This document shows, one piece after another, positions 32,248 to 40,591 of a stretch of 64,000 nt of DNA. Numbering within the stretch: position 1 is the stretch's first letter; each line of letters opens with the position of its first letter. Location: NCBI RefSeq assembly GCF_016135805.1, contig NZ_JADWOX010000024.1, positions 1 through 64,000 on the forward strand. The letters are read 5' to 3'. The notes beneath the pieces are model-generated. The model did not search any database and had not been told where the DNA came from. It saw nothing but the letters and a program-made list of their open reading frames with translations. The translations under genes were made by a program, and so were the position numbers. Source of the DNA: Caulobacter hibisci. Lineage in GTDB: Bacteria > Pseudomonadota > Alphaproteobacteria > Caulobacterales > Caulobacteraceae.

Positions 32248-34737
32248 TCAGAACTTCACGGCGAGCTCGACGCCCCAGGTCGCGCCCGCCGCCGGCGAGG
32301 CGAACGAGCCGCCGAACTCAGGCGCCGGGATCACCTCGGTCAGGTATTGCTCGTCGGTGATGTTCTTGCCGAAGGCCGTGACGCTCCAGGTATCGGTCTC
32401 CAGGCCGGCCCGCAGGTCGAGCGTGGTGTAGGCGTCGCGGCGGCTCTTGGCGTAGTTGGCCCGGCCCAGCGCCCCGTAGCTCAGCTCGAAGACGGTTGGG
32501 TTGTCCTGGCCCTGCACGACGTGGAACCAGGTCGGTCCCGTGCCGCGCACGTCGGCCCGCAGGTGCAGCGACAGATTGTCGGGCAGCGGGTGGGTGTAGT
32601 CGGCCGCCAGGTTCCAAGTGTAGCGCGGCGTGTAGGGCGACTCGTTGCCGACGGTGTCGGGCCGCACGCTGTTCTTCTGGATCTTGCTGTCGGTATAGGC
32701 GCCCGAGGCTTCGAGGATCAGGTTGGAGGTCGCCTTGTAGCGCAGGCCAAGCTCGGCGCCCTGGATCCGCACCTCGTCGATGTTGGACACCACGCGCAGC
32801 AGGCCGAACGGGCCGACGAAGAACTCGAAGAACTGCATGTCGTCGACGTCGGTGTGATAGGCGGCGGCGTCGATGGTCAGGTGGCCGTCGAACATCCGGC
32901 CCTTGGCCCCGATCTCGAAGCTGCTGGAGACTTCCTTGTCGAAGTCGTCGCGGATGGTCACCGGCTTGTAGCCGGCCGCCGTGCGCACCGGGTTGATGAA
33001 CAGGTTCACGGTCGCGGCGCTGCCCTGGCTGTTGAAGCCGCCCGACTTGAAGCCCACGCCCCAGTCGCCATACAGCGTCCAGTCGGGGCTGGCCTTCCAG
33101 CGCACGGCGACCTTGGGCTGGACCTGGTCGTAGGTCTTTTTTTGGTCCTTGATGCCGCCCGGATTGATCGTGGTGTCGAGGCCCGGGTTCAGGGCCGCGC
33201 CGCCGGTATAGGGCGGGCCGTTGAAGTCGATATATTTGGTGCGCGCGGCGGTGGGCACCAGGTTGTGGACCTTGCGCTCTTCGCGGTCGTAGCGCAGGGC
33301 CAGCGAGCCTTCGAGGGTGGGCGTGACGTCATAGGCCAGCTGGCCGAACACGGCGGCCACATCGCTCTTGAAGTCGTCCCAATAGAGCTGCTCGGTCGAA
33401 TAGGCCGAGGACGAGGGCACGTAGAGGGCGCGGGGAACCTCGCCGCCGCCGTCCAGGCCCGTGGCCACGCCGACCTCGCGGTCGATGTGCAGGGCGTAGG
33501 TCCCGACCATCCAGCGTAGGGGCTGGTCCGAGCGCGAGGTCAGGCGCAGCTCGCCCGACAGGTCGCTCTGGTCGCGCTTCTGGTACTGGTAGCCGTCGCA
33601 GGTCGTGGGCGTGTAGGGGCCGAAGAACGAGCCGGCGGCCGTGCTGCCCAGATACTGCGGCGCGGGCAGGGTGACGCCCCGGGCGTTCAGCGCCGCGATC
33701 GAGGCCGCGCACGAGGCGCTGGCGTTGAAGAAGCCGAACGAAGCCGAGGTGCCGTCGGCGATCAGGTCGTTGTCGATGTCGGAATAGAGCGTCCAGGCCG
33801 TCAGGGTGGCGAAGCCGAGGTCGCGCTCCAGCTTGGCCGAGGCCTCGAAGGCCTGCTGCCGGTTGGTGTGCGGCACGTTGTTCTGGAAGGCGAAGTCGTG
33901 GTCTTTGACGTCCTCGTAGTAGGACGGCGTGGCCAGCACCGAGGCGAACGAGGGCAGGGCGAAGACGGCGTTGTAGGCGATCGAGCCGGCCGTCAGCTCG
34001 CCGTAGCGGGCCTTGAAGTCGAGCTTGGTCTTCTCGTCCAGCCGCGCCACGAGGCGGCCGTTGAAGTTGTAGCCCTTGAAGCGGTCGACGGCGCCCGTAC
34101 CGGATTCGCTGTCGTAGAAGCCGTCGGTCTTGCGCCAGTCGGCCGACAGGCTGCCCGACAGCTTGTCGGTGAGGGGACCGGCCACGCGCACGTCGCCGGC
34201 GAAGCTTTCGCGGTTGCCGACGCTGAGCTTGGCCGAGCCCTCGAACTCCTCGCCCGGCTCGACGGTGGAGACGATGATCGCGCCGGCGGCGGCGTTGCGG
34301 CCGTAGACCGCGCCCTGCGGGCCCTTGACCACCTCGATCTGGCGCAGGTCCGAGAATTCGCGGTTGAAGGCGGCGGGATTGGCCATCTGCACGCCGTCGA
34401 TGACGAAGGCGAACGAGGCCTGGGCGTCGCGGGCGCTGTTGACGCCGCGGATATTGACCTGGGCGTCGCCCTGTTCGGCGGCCTGCACCAGGCTGACGCC
34501 GGGCGTCAGGGCCACGAAGTCGGCGGCGCGGGCGACCCCGGCGGCCTCCAGCGTCGCCTGGCCCAGGGCCGAGACGGCGGCGGGCACGTCGCGCAGGCTT
34601 TCGGAGCGCTGGCGGGCGGTAACGATCAGTTCGTCGACGGCGGTCGACTGGTCCTGGGCGGACGCGGCGCCGGCCCACAGCATGGCCAGCATGGATGCGC
34701 CCGCGAAGACGGCGCGTGTTTTTCCGGCAGTTATCAT
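32248..34737 (-). CDS. TonB-dependent receptor of the hydantoinase cluster
   Basis: An 829-residue outer-membrane importer. Signal peptide about residues 1-27 (ending AGAASAQ), TonB box VDELIVTARQR, plug VPAAVSALGQATLEAAGVARAADFVALTPGVSLVQ with VVKGPQGAVYGRNAAAGAI, and a barrel with a C-terminal FGGSFASPAAGATWGVELAVKF ending in Phe. There is no STN domain. The wording (RQRSESLRDVPAAVSAL, VYGRNAAAGAIIVST) is that of the large sphingomonad/Caulobacter receptor group used for organic nutrients. It stands upstream of hyuA-hyuB-CaiB on the same strand, and likely imports the compound those enzymes process. Confidence 0.94.
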   Translation of the reverse strand: MITAGKTRAVFAGASMLAMLWAGAASAQDQSTAVDELIVTARQRSESLRDVPAAVSALGQATLEAAGVARAADFVALTPGVSLVQAAEQGDAQVNIRGVNSARDAQASFAFVIDGVQMANPAAFNREFSDLRQIEVVKGPQGAVYGRNAAAGAIIVSTVEPGEEFEGSAKLSVGNRESFAGDVRVAGPLTDKLSGSLSADWRKTDGFYDSESGTGAVDRFKGYNFNGRLVARLDEKTKLDFKARYGELTAGSIAYNAVFALPSFASVLATPSYYEDVKDHDFAFQNNVPHTNRQQAFEASAKLERDLGFATLTAWTLYSDIDNDLIADGTSASFGFFNASASCAASIAALNARGVTLPAPQYLGSTAAGSFFGPYTPTTCDGYQYQKRDQSDLSGELRLTSRSDQPLRWMVGTYALHIDREVGVATGLDGGGEVPRALYVPSSSAYSTEQLYWDDFKSDVAAVFGQLAYDVTPTLEGSLALRYDREERKVHNLVPTAARTKYIDFNGPPYTGGAALNPGLDTTINPGGIKDQKKTYDQVQPKVAVRWKASPDWTLYGDWGVGFKSGGFNSQGSAATVNLFINPVRTAAGYKPVTIRDDFDKEVSSSFEIGAKGRMFDGHLTIDAAAYHTDVDDMQFFEFFVGPFGLLRVVSNIDEVRIQGAELGLRYKATSNLILEASGAYTDSKIQKNSVRPDTVGNESPYTPRYTWNLAADYTHPLPDNLSLHLRADVRGTGPTWFHVVQGQDNPTVFELSYGALGRANYAKSRRDAYTTLDLRAGLETDTWSVTAFGKNITDEQYLTEVIPAPEFGGSFASPAAGATWGVELAVKF

Positions 34738-34913
34738 TGATCAGCTCCCCTCGTTGATCCGGCGAGCTTGCGCCGCGTACCGGCGTTCGCTGCGCGGCCG
34801 CGCGGGCTCCCCGCCTGTCGGGCGCCGGGGGCGGGGCGCTGGTTTCGGAGGCGCCGCCGCGCATGCTCGCGCGCCATGCCTGCCCGCCTCGCGGGCGTCG
34901 AGGAACACGCGTC

Positions 34914-35831
34914 ATGACCACCCGCATCGAGATCGTCGAGGTGTCGCCCCGCGACGGGCTGCAGAACGAGAAGGCGATGGTCTCGTCCGCCGACAAGGCC
35001 GCCCTGGTGCTGAAGGCCGTCGAAGCCGGCGCCCGCCGCGTCGAGGCGGTCAGCTTCGTCAATCCACGCGCCGTGCCGCAGATGGCCGACGCCGACGAGG
35101 TGATGGCCCGGCTGCGCGGCCAGCAGGACTTGCGGGCCCGAGGCGTGTCGCTGATCGGCCTGGTGCTGAACCGCCGGGGCCTCGACCGCGCCATCGCCGC
35201 CGATGTCGACGAGGTCAATTTCGTCGTGGTGGCCAGCGAGACCTTCAACGTCCGCAACCAGGGTGTCCCGGTGTATGAGACCCTGCGGCAGATTTCCGAG
35301 GCGCCGCAGGTCGCGCGCCAGGCCGGGCTGAAGCTCGGCGTCACCATCGCGGCGGCCTTCGGCTGTCCGTTCGAGGGCGAGGTGGCGGTCGAGCAGGTGG
35401 CGCGCATCGCCGCCGAGCTGGCCGGCTACGGCGTCACCGAGATCACCCTGGCCGACACCATCGGCGTGGGCGACCCGCTGTCGGTCGAGACCCGCTTCGG
35501 CGCGGTCCGCGCCGTGGCGCCCGGCGCGGTGCTGCGCGCCCACTTCCACAACACCCGCAACACGGGCCTGGCCAACGCCTTCGCCGCCTGGCGATCGGGC
35601 GTGGCCAGCCTGGACGCCTCGATCGGCGGCATCGGCGGCTGCCCCTTCGCCCCGGCGGCGACCGGAAACGTGCCGACCGAAGACCTGGCCTACATGTTCG
35701 CGCGGATGGGCGTGGCCACGGGGCTGGACCTGCCGGCCCTGATCGAGACGGCCGGCTGGCTCAAGGGCGTGCTGGGCGCGCCGGCGCTGCCGGGCATGGT
35801 GTCGAAGGCGGGGGGATTTCCTCAGCCCTGA
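34914..35831 (+). CDS. Hydroxymethylglutaryl-CoA lyase-family enzyme
   Basis: A 305-residue TIM-barrel aldolase that cleaves 3-hydroxy-3-methylglutaryl-CoA or a similar acyl-CoA to acetyl-CoA or another short acyl-CoA plus an oxoacid. The metal and catalytic motifs are present: VSPRDGLQNE (residues 9-18), RAHFHNTRNTGLANA with the paired histidines, and the cysteine signature GIGGCPFAPAATGNV. It is divergent from the receptor gene. With a CoA-transferase nearby it suggests degradation of a branched acid through CoA esters. It is not next to other leucine-degradation genes, so classical leucine catabolism is not certain. Confidence 0.9.
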   Translation: MTTRIEIVEVSPRDGLQNEKAMVSSADKAALVLKAVEAGARRVEAVSFVNPRAVPQMADADEVMARLRGQQDLRARGVSLIGLVLNRRGLDRAIAADVDEVNFVVVASETFNVRNQGVPVYETLRQISEAPQVARQAGLKLGVTIAAAFGCPFEGEVAVEQVARIAAELAGYGVTEITLADTIGVGDPLSVETRFGAVRAVAPGAVLRAHFHNTRNTGLANAFAAWRSGVASLDASIGGIGGCPFAPAATGNVPTEDLAYMFARMGVATGLDLPALIETAGWLKGVLGAPALPGMVSKAGGFPQP

Positions 35832-35995
35832 TCCTTCTCCCCTTGCGGGAGAAGGTGGCATCCGAAGGATGTCGGATGAGGGGTCTCTCAAAAGCAAACG
35901 CCGCGACGGGCCTTTCGGCTGTCGCGGCGTTTCAGGTCTGTGCGACCCCTCATCCGTCGGCTGACGCCGACACCTTCTCCCGCAAGGGGAGAAGG
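35832..35995. repeat. Family C inverted repeat pair enclosing a terminator
   Basis: CCTTCTCCCCTTGCGGGAG with GATGAGGGGT (35834-35885) is mirrored by GACCCCTCATCC with CTCCCGCAAGGGGAGAAGG (35943-35995). Both copies carry an internal hairpin. The terminator at 35896-35932 sits in the middle. Confidence 0.82.
35896..35932. terminator. Bidirectional terminator between the lyase and DUF2141 genes
   Basis: AAACGCCGCGAC (35896-35907) pairs perfectly with GTCGCGGCGTTT (35921-35932) across a 13-base loop. Short A and T runs flank the stem, and the genes on both sides converge here. Confidence 0.75.
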
Positions 35996-35996
35996 A

Positions 35997-36419
35997 TCAG
36001 TATTTCAGACCGATGCTGACGCTCGCTCCGCCCGCGCCGACCTCCACCGCCGAGTCGTCGAACTTCGGCGGGCCGAAGCGGGCTTTCGGATCGCGGGACA
36101 GTCCCACGCCGTCGGCGGGCAGGCCCAGGGCGGTCTTCTTCATCACGCCGTCGCCGTCCTGGTCGTGGAAGGCCAGGAACGACCAGCTGCCGGGCGGCAG
36201 GTTGGCGATCTTGGCCGTCACCGCGCCCAGAGCGGCCGGGACCTTCACGTTGTAGGGGCAGGTCTTCAGGAAGGTGGCCTTGTCGCAGGCCGACACGACG
36301 ATCTGGCCCTTGGCGTTGGCGACGCCCGAGACGCGAACCTCCACGGAAGCCGCATTCGCGACTCCCGTGGCGGCCAGCGCGGCGAAGAAGGCGAGGATGC
36401 TCGTTCTCACGCTCTTCAC
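35997..36419 (-). CDS. DUF2141 secreted protein
   Basis: A 140-residue exported protein. A signal peptide (SILAFFAALAATGVANAAS, cleaved near residue 24) precedes a DUF2141 domain with VSGVANAKGQIVVSAC, LPPGSWSFLAFHDQDGDGVMKKTALGLPADGVGLSRDPKARFGPPKFDDSAV. The DQDGDG segment looks like a calcium-binding loop. Function of the family is unknown. It lies 4 bases downstream of the Rieske oxygenase gene on the same strand, so it is probably the last gene of that operon. Confidence 0.87.
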   Translation of the reverse strand: MKSVRTSILAFFAALAATGVANAASVEVRVSGVANAKGQIVVSACDKATFLKTCPYNVKVPAALGAVTAKIANLPPGSWSFLAFHDQDGDGVMKKTALGLPADGVGLSRDPKARFGPPKFDDSAVEVGAGGASVSIGLKY

Positions 36420-36423
36420 CGAT

Positions 36424-37596
36424 CTACTCCGCGGCCGCCGGAGCGGCGCCGTGGCGCTGCTTCAGGGCCTCCGAGCGCACCCGGTCGCCATCGACCAGCG
36501 GCACGGTCTTCAGCAGGAAGTCCTTGGCCAGCTTGGGATCGGCGCGGTCGGGCGAGGGGATGACCATCGCCCGCTTGCCCTGGATGTCACGCTCCATGGC
36601 GTCGACGTCCAGCGCCCAGCCCTTCTCGATCAGCTCGCGGCGCTTGTTGCGCCAGGCCACCATGATGCCGTCCGACTTCACGCTGACTTCCTCGTGCAGA
36701 TAGACGGGCAGCAGCTCGGGGCAGATCTTCTCCATGATCACGCGGTCCTGCTCGAAGATGCGCAGGGTGCGGCGGCGGCTGTCGCCGTCCCAGATCTTCT
36801 GGGTCAGGAAGTTGCGGGCCATGATCCAGCGGGTGATCGTGGTGGTCTCGTCGATCGGCGTGTTGACGTCGAAGATCACCGTCGACCAGGTCGGGGTCGG
36901 GCGGATCTGGATCCGCACGTGGGCGCCCGAGACGTGGAAGCCGTTGCGCACCGTGACCATGCTGCGCTTGGCCTTGCGGAAGAACTTCCACATGCCCTTG
37001 TACTCGGGCGGGATGAACTTCAGCTCGGCATAGGCCGAGTACTCGTCCTGCTCGAGGGTGAACTCGTGCACCTGCGGGGCGTCCTTGTCGCCGAAGCTCG
37101 GGTGGACGAAGGCCGCGTGCGAGGGGTCGATGCCGTTCTCGGTGATGCGGGCGTAGTTGGCCTTCCACTCATAGGTGCCGCGGATGCAGCGCCAGGCCGG
37201 ATCCTCGAACTCGGGGAAGGGCGGCAGGGGCGGGCGCTCGGCCTCGGGCAGGTCGCCCATGAACACCCAGATCATCCCGTACTTCTCCTGCACGGGATAG
37301 GAGTCGATCTTGGCGCGCGGCGGGATCTTGGTCTCGGGATCCTGCGACGGGATCTTCACGCACTTGCCGCCGCCGTTGAAGCGCCAGCCGTGATAGGGGC
37401 ACTCGATGGCGTCATCGACGACCATGCCGCTGCCCAGCGACGCGCCGCGGTGGATGCAGACGTCCGACAGGCAGCTGACCTTGCCCTTGGAGTCGCGGAA
37501 CACCACGAACTCCAGGCCCAGCATCTTCACCCGCTTGTGGCCGCCGTTGGGGATCTCGTCGCTGTAGTCTGCCACGTACCACTGGTTCTTGATCAT
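36424..37596 (-). CDS. Rieske non-heme iron oxygenase, alpha subunit
   Basis: A 390-residue aromatic-ring or O-demethylating oxygenase. The Rieske [2Fe-2S] ligands are Cys47, His49, Cys66 and His69 (CIHRG...CPYHGW). The mononuclear iron site is seen in NGIDPSHAAFVHPSF, with His160 and His165. The length and single-subunit look fit the VanA/PobA-like monooxygenase group (RHO alpha). No ferredoxin or reductase gene lies nearby, so electrons must come from elsewhere. Its start overlaps the stop of the serine-hydrolase gene by four bases. It belongs to an operon with SMP-30-like and serine-hydrolase genes; substrate unknown. Confidence 0.92.
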   Translation of the reverse strand: MIKNQWYVADYSDEIPNGGHKRVKMLGLEFVVFRDSKGKVSCLSDVCIHRGASLGSGMVVDDAIECPYHGWRFNGGGKCVKIPSQDPETKIPPRAKIDSYPVQEKYGMIWVFMGDLPEAERPPLPPFPEFEDPAWRCIRGTYEWKANYARITENGIDPSHAAFVHPSFGDKDAPQVHEFTLEQDEYSAYAELKFIPPEYKGMWKFFRKAKRSMVTVRNGFHVSGAHVRIQIRPTPTWSTVIFDVNTPIDETTTITRWIMARNFLTQKIWDGDSRRRTLRIFEQDRVIMEKICPELLPVYLHEEVSVKSDGIMVAWRNKRRELIEKGWALDVDAMERDIQGKRAMVIPSPDRADPKLAKDFLLKTVPLVDGDRVRSEALKQRHGAAPAAAE

Positions 37597-38798
37597 GGCG
37601 TCTTCTCCGGCTGCGGGGCGGGGGTGAGTCCGCGGAGGATGAGATTGGGTATCTTGGTGTCGTCCCAGTCGTCGAGGTCAACGCCGTCGCGCAGGATCAC
37701 CAGTTTCTGGGAAGGCACGATCCAGAGGCGGCGCTTGCCCCAGCCGTCGAGGAAGATGGCGTCTTCCGCGGCGATCGGTTCGGCCGACTTGCTGCTCTTG
37801 TCGGGGCGCTCGGGCGTATAGATGCGGTCGGCCGCGTAGGGGCGGCCGCGCCAGATCTGGAAGCCATAGCCCGGATTGGCCTTGCCTGGTGCGCTCATGG
37901 CTTCGACGTACGAGGCCGGCAGCACCTGCTTGCCCTCGAACGAACCGCCATTGGCCAGCATGATCCCGACGCGCATCCAGTCCTGCACCTGCGAGACCAG
38001 GCAGCAGTCGCCGTGGGCGAGGCCCCCTTCCTTGGCCAGCCACAGCTGGCCGTCATGCATGCCGAGCGGCGCGAACAGCTTTTCCGACATGTAGGCGGCG
38101 AAGGTCTTGCCGGTGGCCCGCTCGACGATGACGCTCAGCGCCACCGGGTCGGGGTTGTGGTGGCCGAACACCGTGCCCGGCGGGTGGGTCGCCTTGAGGC
38201 CCAGATTGTCCTTGGCCAGATCCGGCGATAGGAAGGTGCGGATGGTGCTGGACCACGGCGCGTAGGAATAGTCCGGCGCCGCCAGGCCCGACGACATCTG
38301 CAGGAGGTCGCGGATGGTGATCTTCGAACGCTCGTCGCCGCGCCATTCGGTGATGAAGTCGGCGGCCGGCTGGTCGACCGACTTGATCTTGCCGTCGGCG
38401 ATCGCGGCCCCGACCAGCATGCCGGTCATGGTCTTGGTGAAGGAGTGGGCCTTCATCCGCGAACTGGGGCCGACGCCGTTCCAGTAGCGCTCGTAGACGA
38501 CCGCCCCGTCCTTGACGACGATCAGGGCGTCGGTCTTGCGGACGCCGGCATAGTCGGCGGCGGCGGTCAGGGCGGCGGGGTCGATCCCGGCCGCCTGCGG
38601 GGTCGTCTTCGGCAGGGCCGCGCCGGGCGCGCCCTTGACCACGGCGACCGGCTTGTACCAGTCGATCGGCGGCTCCAACGGATTGACCGTCAGGGCGCGG
38701 AAGTAGCGGCTCCAGTACAGCGGCGCGGAGGCGTAGGTCGCCGCGCCCGCCAGGACCACGACGCCCAGACCCGCCAGCAGGATCTTGCGCTTCTTCAC
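37593..38798 (-). CDS. Serine hydrolase, beta-lactamase class C/esterase family
   Basis: A 401-residue hydrolase with an N-terminal membrane anchor or signal (ILLAGLGVVVLAGAATYASA, about residues 6-25). The SxxK nucleophile motif is S119-F-T-K122 in AHSFTKTMTGMLVGAAIADG; a tyrosine-rich second motif follows (GLAAPDYSYAPWSS), and GWGKRRLWIVPSQKLVILRDG is the region of the third motif. This pattern fits beta-lactamase-related esterases and amidases rather than antibiotic resistance enzymes. GTG at 38798 follows AGGCGG, 2 bases after the SMP-30-like stop. Translationally coupled with the Rieske gene. Confidence 0.9.
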   Translation of the reverse strand: MKKRKILLAGLGVVVLAGAATYASAPLYWSRYFRALTVNPLEPPIDWYKPVAVVKGAPGAALPKTTPQAAGIDPAALTAAADYAGVRKTDALIVVKDGAVVYERYWNGVGPSSRMKAHSFTKTMTGMLVGAAIADGKIKSVDQPAADFITEWRGDERSKITIRDLLQMSSGLAAPDYSYAPWSSTIRTFLSPDLAKDNLGLKATHPPGTVFGHHNPDPVALSVIVERATGKTFAAYMSEKLFAPLGMHDGQLWLAKEGGLAHGDCCLVSQVQDWMRVGIMLANGGSFEGKQVLPASYVEAMSAPGKANPGYGFQIWRGRPYAADRIYTPERPDKSSKSAEPIAAEDAIFLDGWGKRRLWIVPSQKLVILRDGVDLDDWDDTKIPNLILRGLTPAPQPEKTP

Positions 38799-38800
38799 GG

Positions 38801-39694
38801 TCAGGCCGCCTTTACTTCGGCGATGGACGTGACGCCGAACGGGATGTCGAGCTTGACGCTGGCGACGGTCTCGCCGCTGTCCAGCGCGATCTTGGCCAGT
38901 TGGCCCGAGAAGAAGTCGCCGGCCCAGAAGTGGGCGCCGTCGTCGGTGGCGCGCAGGAACGACCAGCCGCGGCCTTCCGGCACGGCGTAGGTGCGGACCA
39001 CCGAACCGTCCTGAGCCACGCGGCGCACTTCGTTGCCGCAGCTGACCAGCACGTCGTCGTTGGGCGCGGTCGCCAGGCCGAACACCATGCCCGGCGGATC
39101 GGTGCGGACATAGAGCGGCGGCAGCTGGGCGTCGGCCTCGATGTCGTAGCGGAACACGGTGTGGCCGGTCTCGGAGACGTAGGCCACGGTCTTGCCGTCC
39201 GACAGCAGGGCCAGGTGGGTGATGCCGAGGAAGCCCATGACGCCGCCATGATACTCGGGGCGATAGAAGCGCACCACGCGGCCGTCGGCGTCGAAGCGCA
39301 CCAGGCGGCCCTCGCCGGTGAAGGGCGGGGCGAGGCCGGAGAGGTGCTCGCCGGCCAGCGCGCCGCCGTCGGGCAGGAACACCATCGAGCCCAGGCCCCG
39401 ACCGGGGAGAAGCGAGGCCTGGCCGGGGACGCGGCGGCCCTCGGCGTCGATGCGGGTGACGTTGCGGGCGAAGGGGTCCAGGGCGTTGAGTTCGCCGGTG
39501 CGGGGATTCACCGCGATGCCCGAGACCATGCCGAAGTCGCCCGTGTGCAGGGCGGCTTTCTGCTGCAGGTCGGGGCCCAGCAGCAGGATGCGCGAAAGCC
39601 CCAGCTTCAGCTGGTGGTCGGTGACCACCGTCGCGGCCACCCAAAGGTCTCCCGCCTGGGGTTTGACGGGAAGGGACAGGGGGTCGCCGAACAT
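38801..39694 (-). CDS. SMP-30/gluconolactonase-like beta-propeller protein
   Basis: A 297-residue predicted six-bladed propeller. Repeating blade motifs are seen (MVSGIAVNPRTGELNALDPFARNVTRIDAEGR, GSMVFLPDGGALAGEHL, GITHLALLSDGKTVAYVSETGHTVFRYDI, MVFGLATAPNDDVLVSCGNEVRRVAQDG, WSFLRATDDGAHFWAGDFFSGQLAKIALDSGE). No signal peptide is visible. SMP-30 proteins open lactones, but related propellers also act as other hydrolases, so the reaction is open. It is the first gene of the operon and has a TetR-type operator about 60 bases upstream. Confidence 0.8.
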   Translation of the reverse strand: MFGDPLSLPVKPQAGDLWVAATVVTDHQLKLGLSRILLLGPDLQQKAALHTGDFGMVSGIAVNPRTGELNALDPFARNVTRIDAEGRRVPGQASLLPGRGLGSMVFLPDGGALAGEHLSGLAPPFTGEGRLVRFDADGRVVRFYRPEYHGGVMGFLGITHLALLSDGKTVAYVSETGHTVFRYDIEADAQLPPLYVRTDPPGMVFGLATAPNDDVLVSCGNEVRRVAQDGSVVRTYAVPEGRGWSFLRATDDGAHFWAGDFFSGQLAKIALDSGETVASVKLDIPFGVTSIAEVKAA

Positions 39695-39754
39695 GAAGCT
39701 CTCCGCATCGGTCAGTCCCGCGGATGGCGGGAGGCTCGGAGATTTTCCAAAAGG

Positions 39755-39766
39755 GACCGATCGGTC
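39755..39766. promoter_or_regulatory. TetR-type operator upstream of the Rieske operon
   Basis: GACCGATCGGTC is a perfect 12-base palindrome, embedded in AAGG...AATTTT, the usual shape of a TetR-family site. It lies between the tetR gene and the operon it precedes, about 60 bases before the SMP-30-like ATG. A half copy (TGACCGATG, minus strand) appears near 39707-39715. Confidence 0.6.
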
Positions 39767-39772
39767 AATTTT

Positions 39773-40447
39773 CTATTCGGCGTTGTTCGCCTGGCGATCA
39801 GCCGCCACCTCAACGCCGGTCTGATAGCGACCCATAACGTGGTCGAGCATGCCGGAAACTTGGTCCCAGGCCGCGTCGTCCTGCAAGTCGAATCCGAAGA
39901 AGTTCGGTTCGAACTTCGCGCGCATGCCTATGTAGGAGACGGCCGACAGCATGGTCATGGCCACGGCGAGCAGTTCCTTGTCCTCGCTGCGCTGGCCGAT
40001 GAACAGCCGCTCGTACTCTTCCCATATGCGGATGCGGACCGCGGTGACCGCGTCGCGCAGTTCCGGCGGGCCGGCGAATTCGCCCGCCATGATGGTGGCG
40101 ACGGCCGGATGGGCGCGCAGGGTCGAGGCGTAGGCCCGCACCAGCATGCGCAGGCGCTCCATGGCCGGCCGCTGGTGGAAGGCGTCGAGCGACTCATCGA
40201 GCATGTCGGTCAGGCGCGGCCAGATACCGGTCCGCCGCACCCAGGCGTCGGCCACGCCGCCGAGGCCGCCGAAATAGTCATAGATTTGTTTCTTGCCTAC
40301 GCCGGCTTCCTTGATTAGGGCGTTGACACCCGCGTCGTGGACGCTTCCACGCTCCATAAGACGCCCAAAAGCCTCCACGATGGCCGCTTCGGTGGCGATC
40401 CGACGTGATTGTCGAGGCTTGGGCGCGGCGGCGATCTCTGACAGCAT
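39773..40447 (-). CDS. TetR-family transcriptional regulator
   Basis: A 224-residue regulator. The N-terminal helix-turn-helix (about residues 14-62, RIATEAAIVEAFGRLMERGSVHDAGVNALIKEAGVGKKQIYDYFGG) is clear, and the C-terminal domain is of unknown ligand type (HPAVATIMAGEFAGPPELRDAVTAVRIRIWEEYERLFIG). ATG at 40447 is preceded by AGGAAAG. It sits between the Rieske operon, same strand, and a divergent TonB receptor gene, with a palindromic operator 7-18 bases beyond its stop; control of either or both transcripts is likely. Confidence 0.92.
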   Translation of the reverse strand: MLSEIAAAPKPRQSRRIATEAAIVEAFGRLMERGSVHDAGVNALIKEAGVGKKQIYDYFGGLGGVADAWVRRTGIWPRLTDMLDESLDAFHQRPAMERLRMLVRAYASTLRAHPAVATIMAGEFAGPPELRDAVTAVRIRIWEEYERLFIGQRSEDKELLAVAMTMLSAVSYIGMRAKFEPNFFGFDLQDDAAWDQVSGMLDHVMGRYQTGVEVAADRQANNAE

Positions 40448-40591
40448 GGCGTACTTTCCTGAACTCCTATCCGATGGACGGACAAACGCTTTATCGCAAG
40501 ACCTGTATTGGTCCGGCTCCATCATCTTGACCGGCGGGGAACAGTCGCGGGGAACGCGGCGGGGTGTGGTCAAGATTTGAAGAGGGGAGTC

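Noticed and set aside
37593..38798. Antibiotic-resistance beta-lactamase
   Set aside because: The SxxK fold is shared with many esterases, the class C YxN and KTG motifs are not clean, and the gene sits in a catabolic operon.
37593..39644. A 683-codon frame fusing the serine hydrolase to upstream sequence
   Set aside because: The upstream part is a shadow of the SMP-30-like gene; a GTG with a ribosome site at 38798 gives the natural start.
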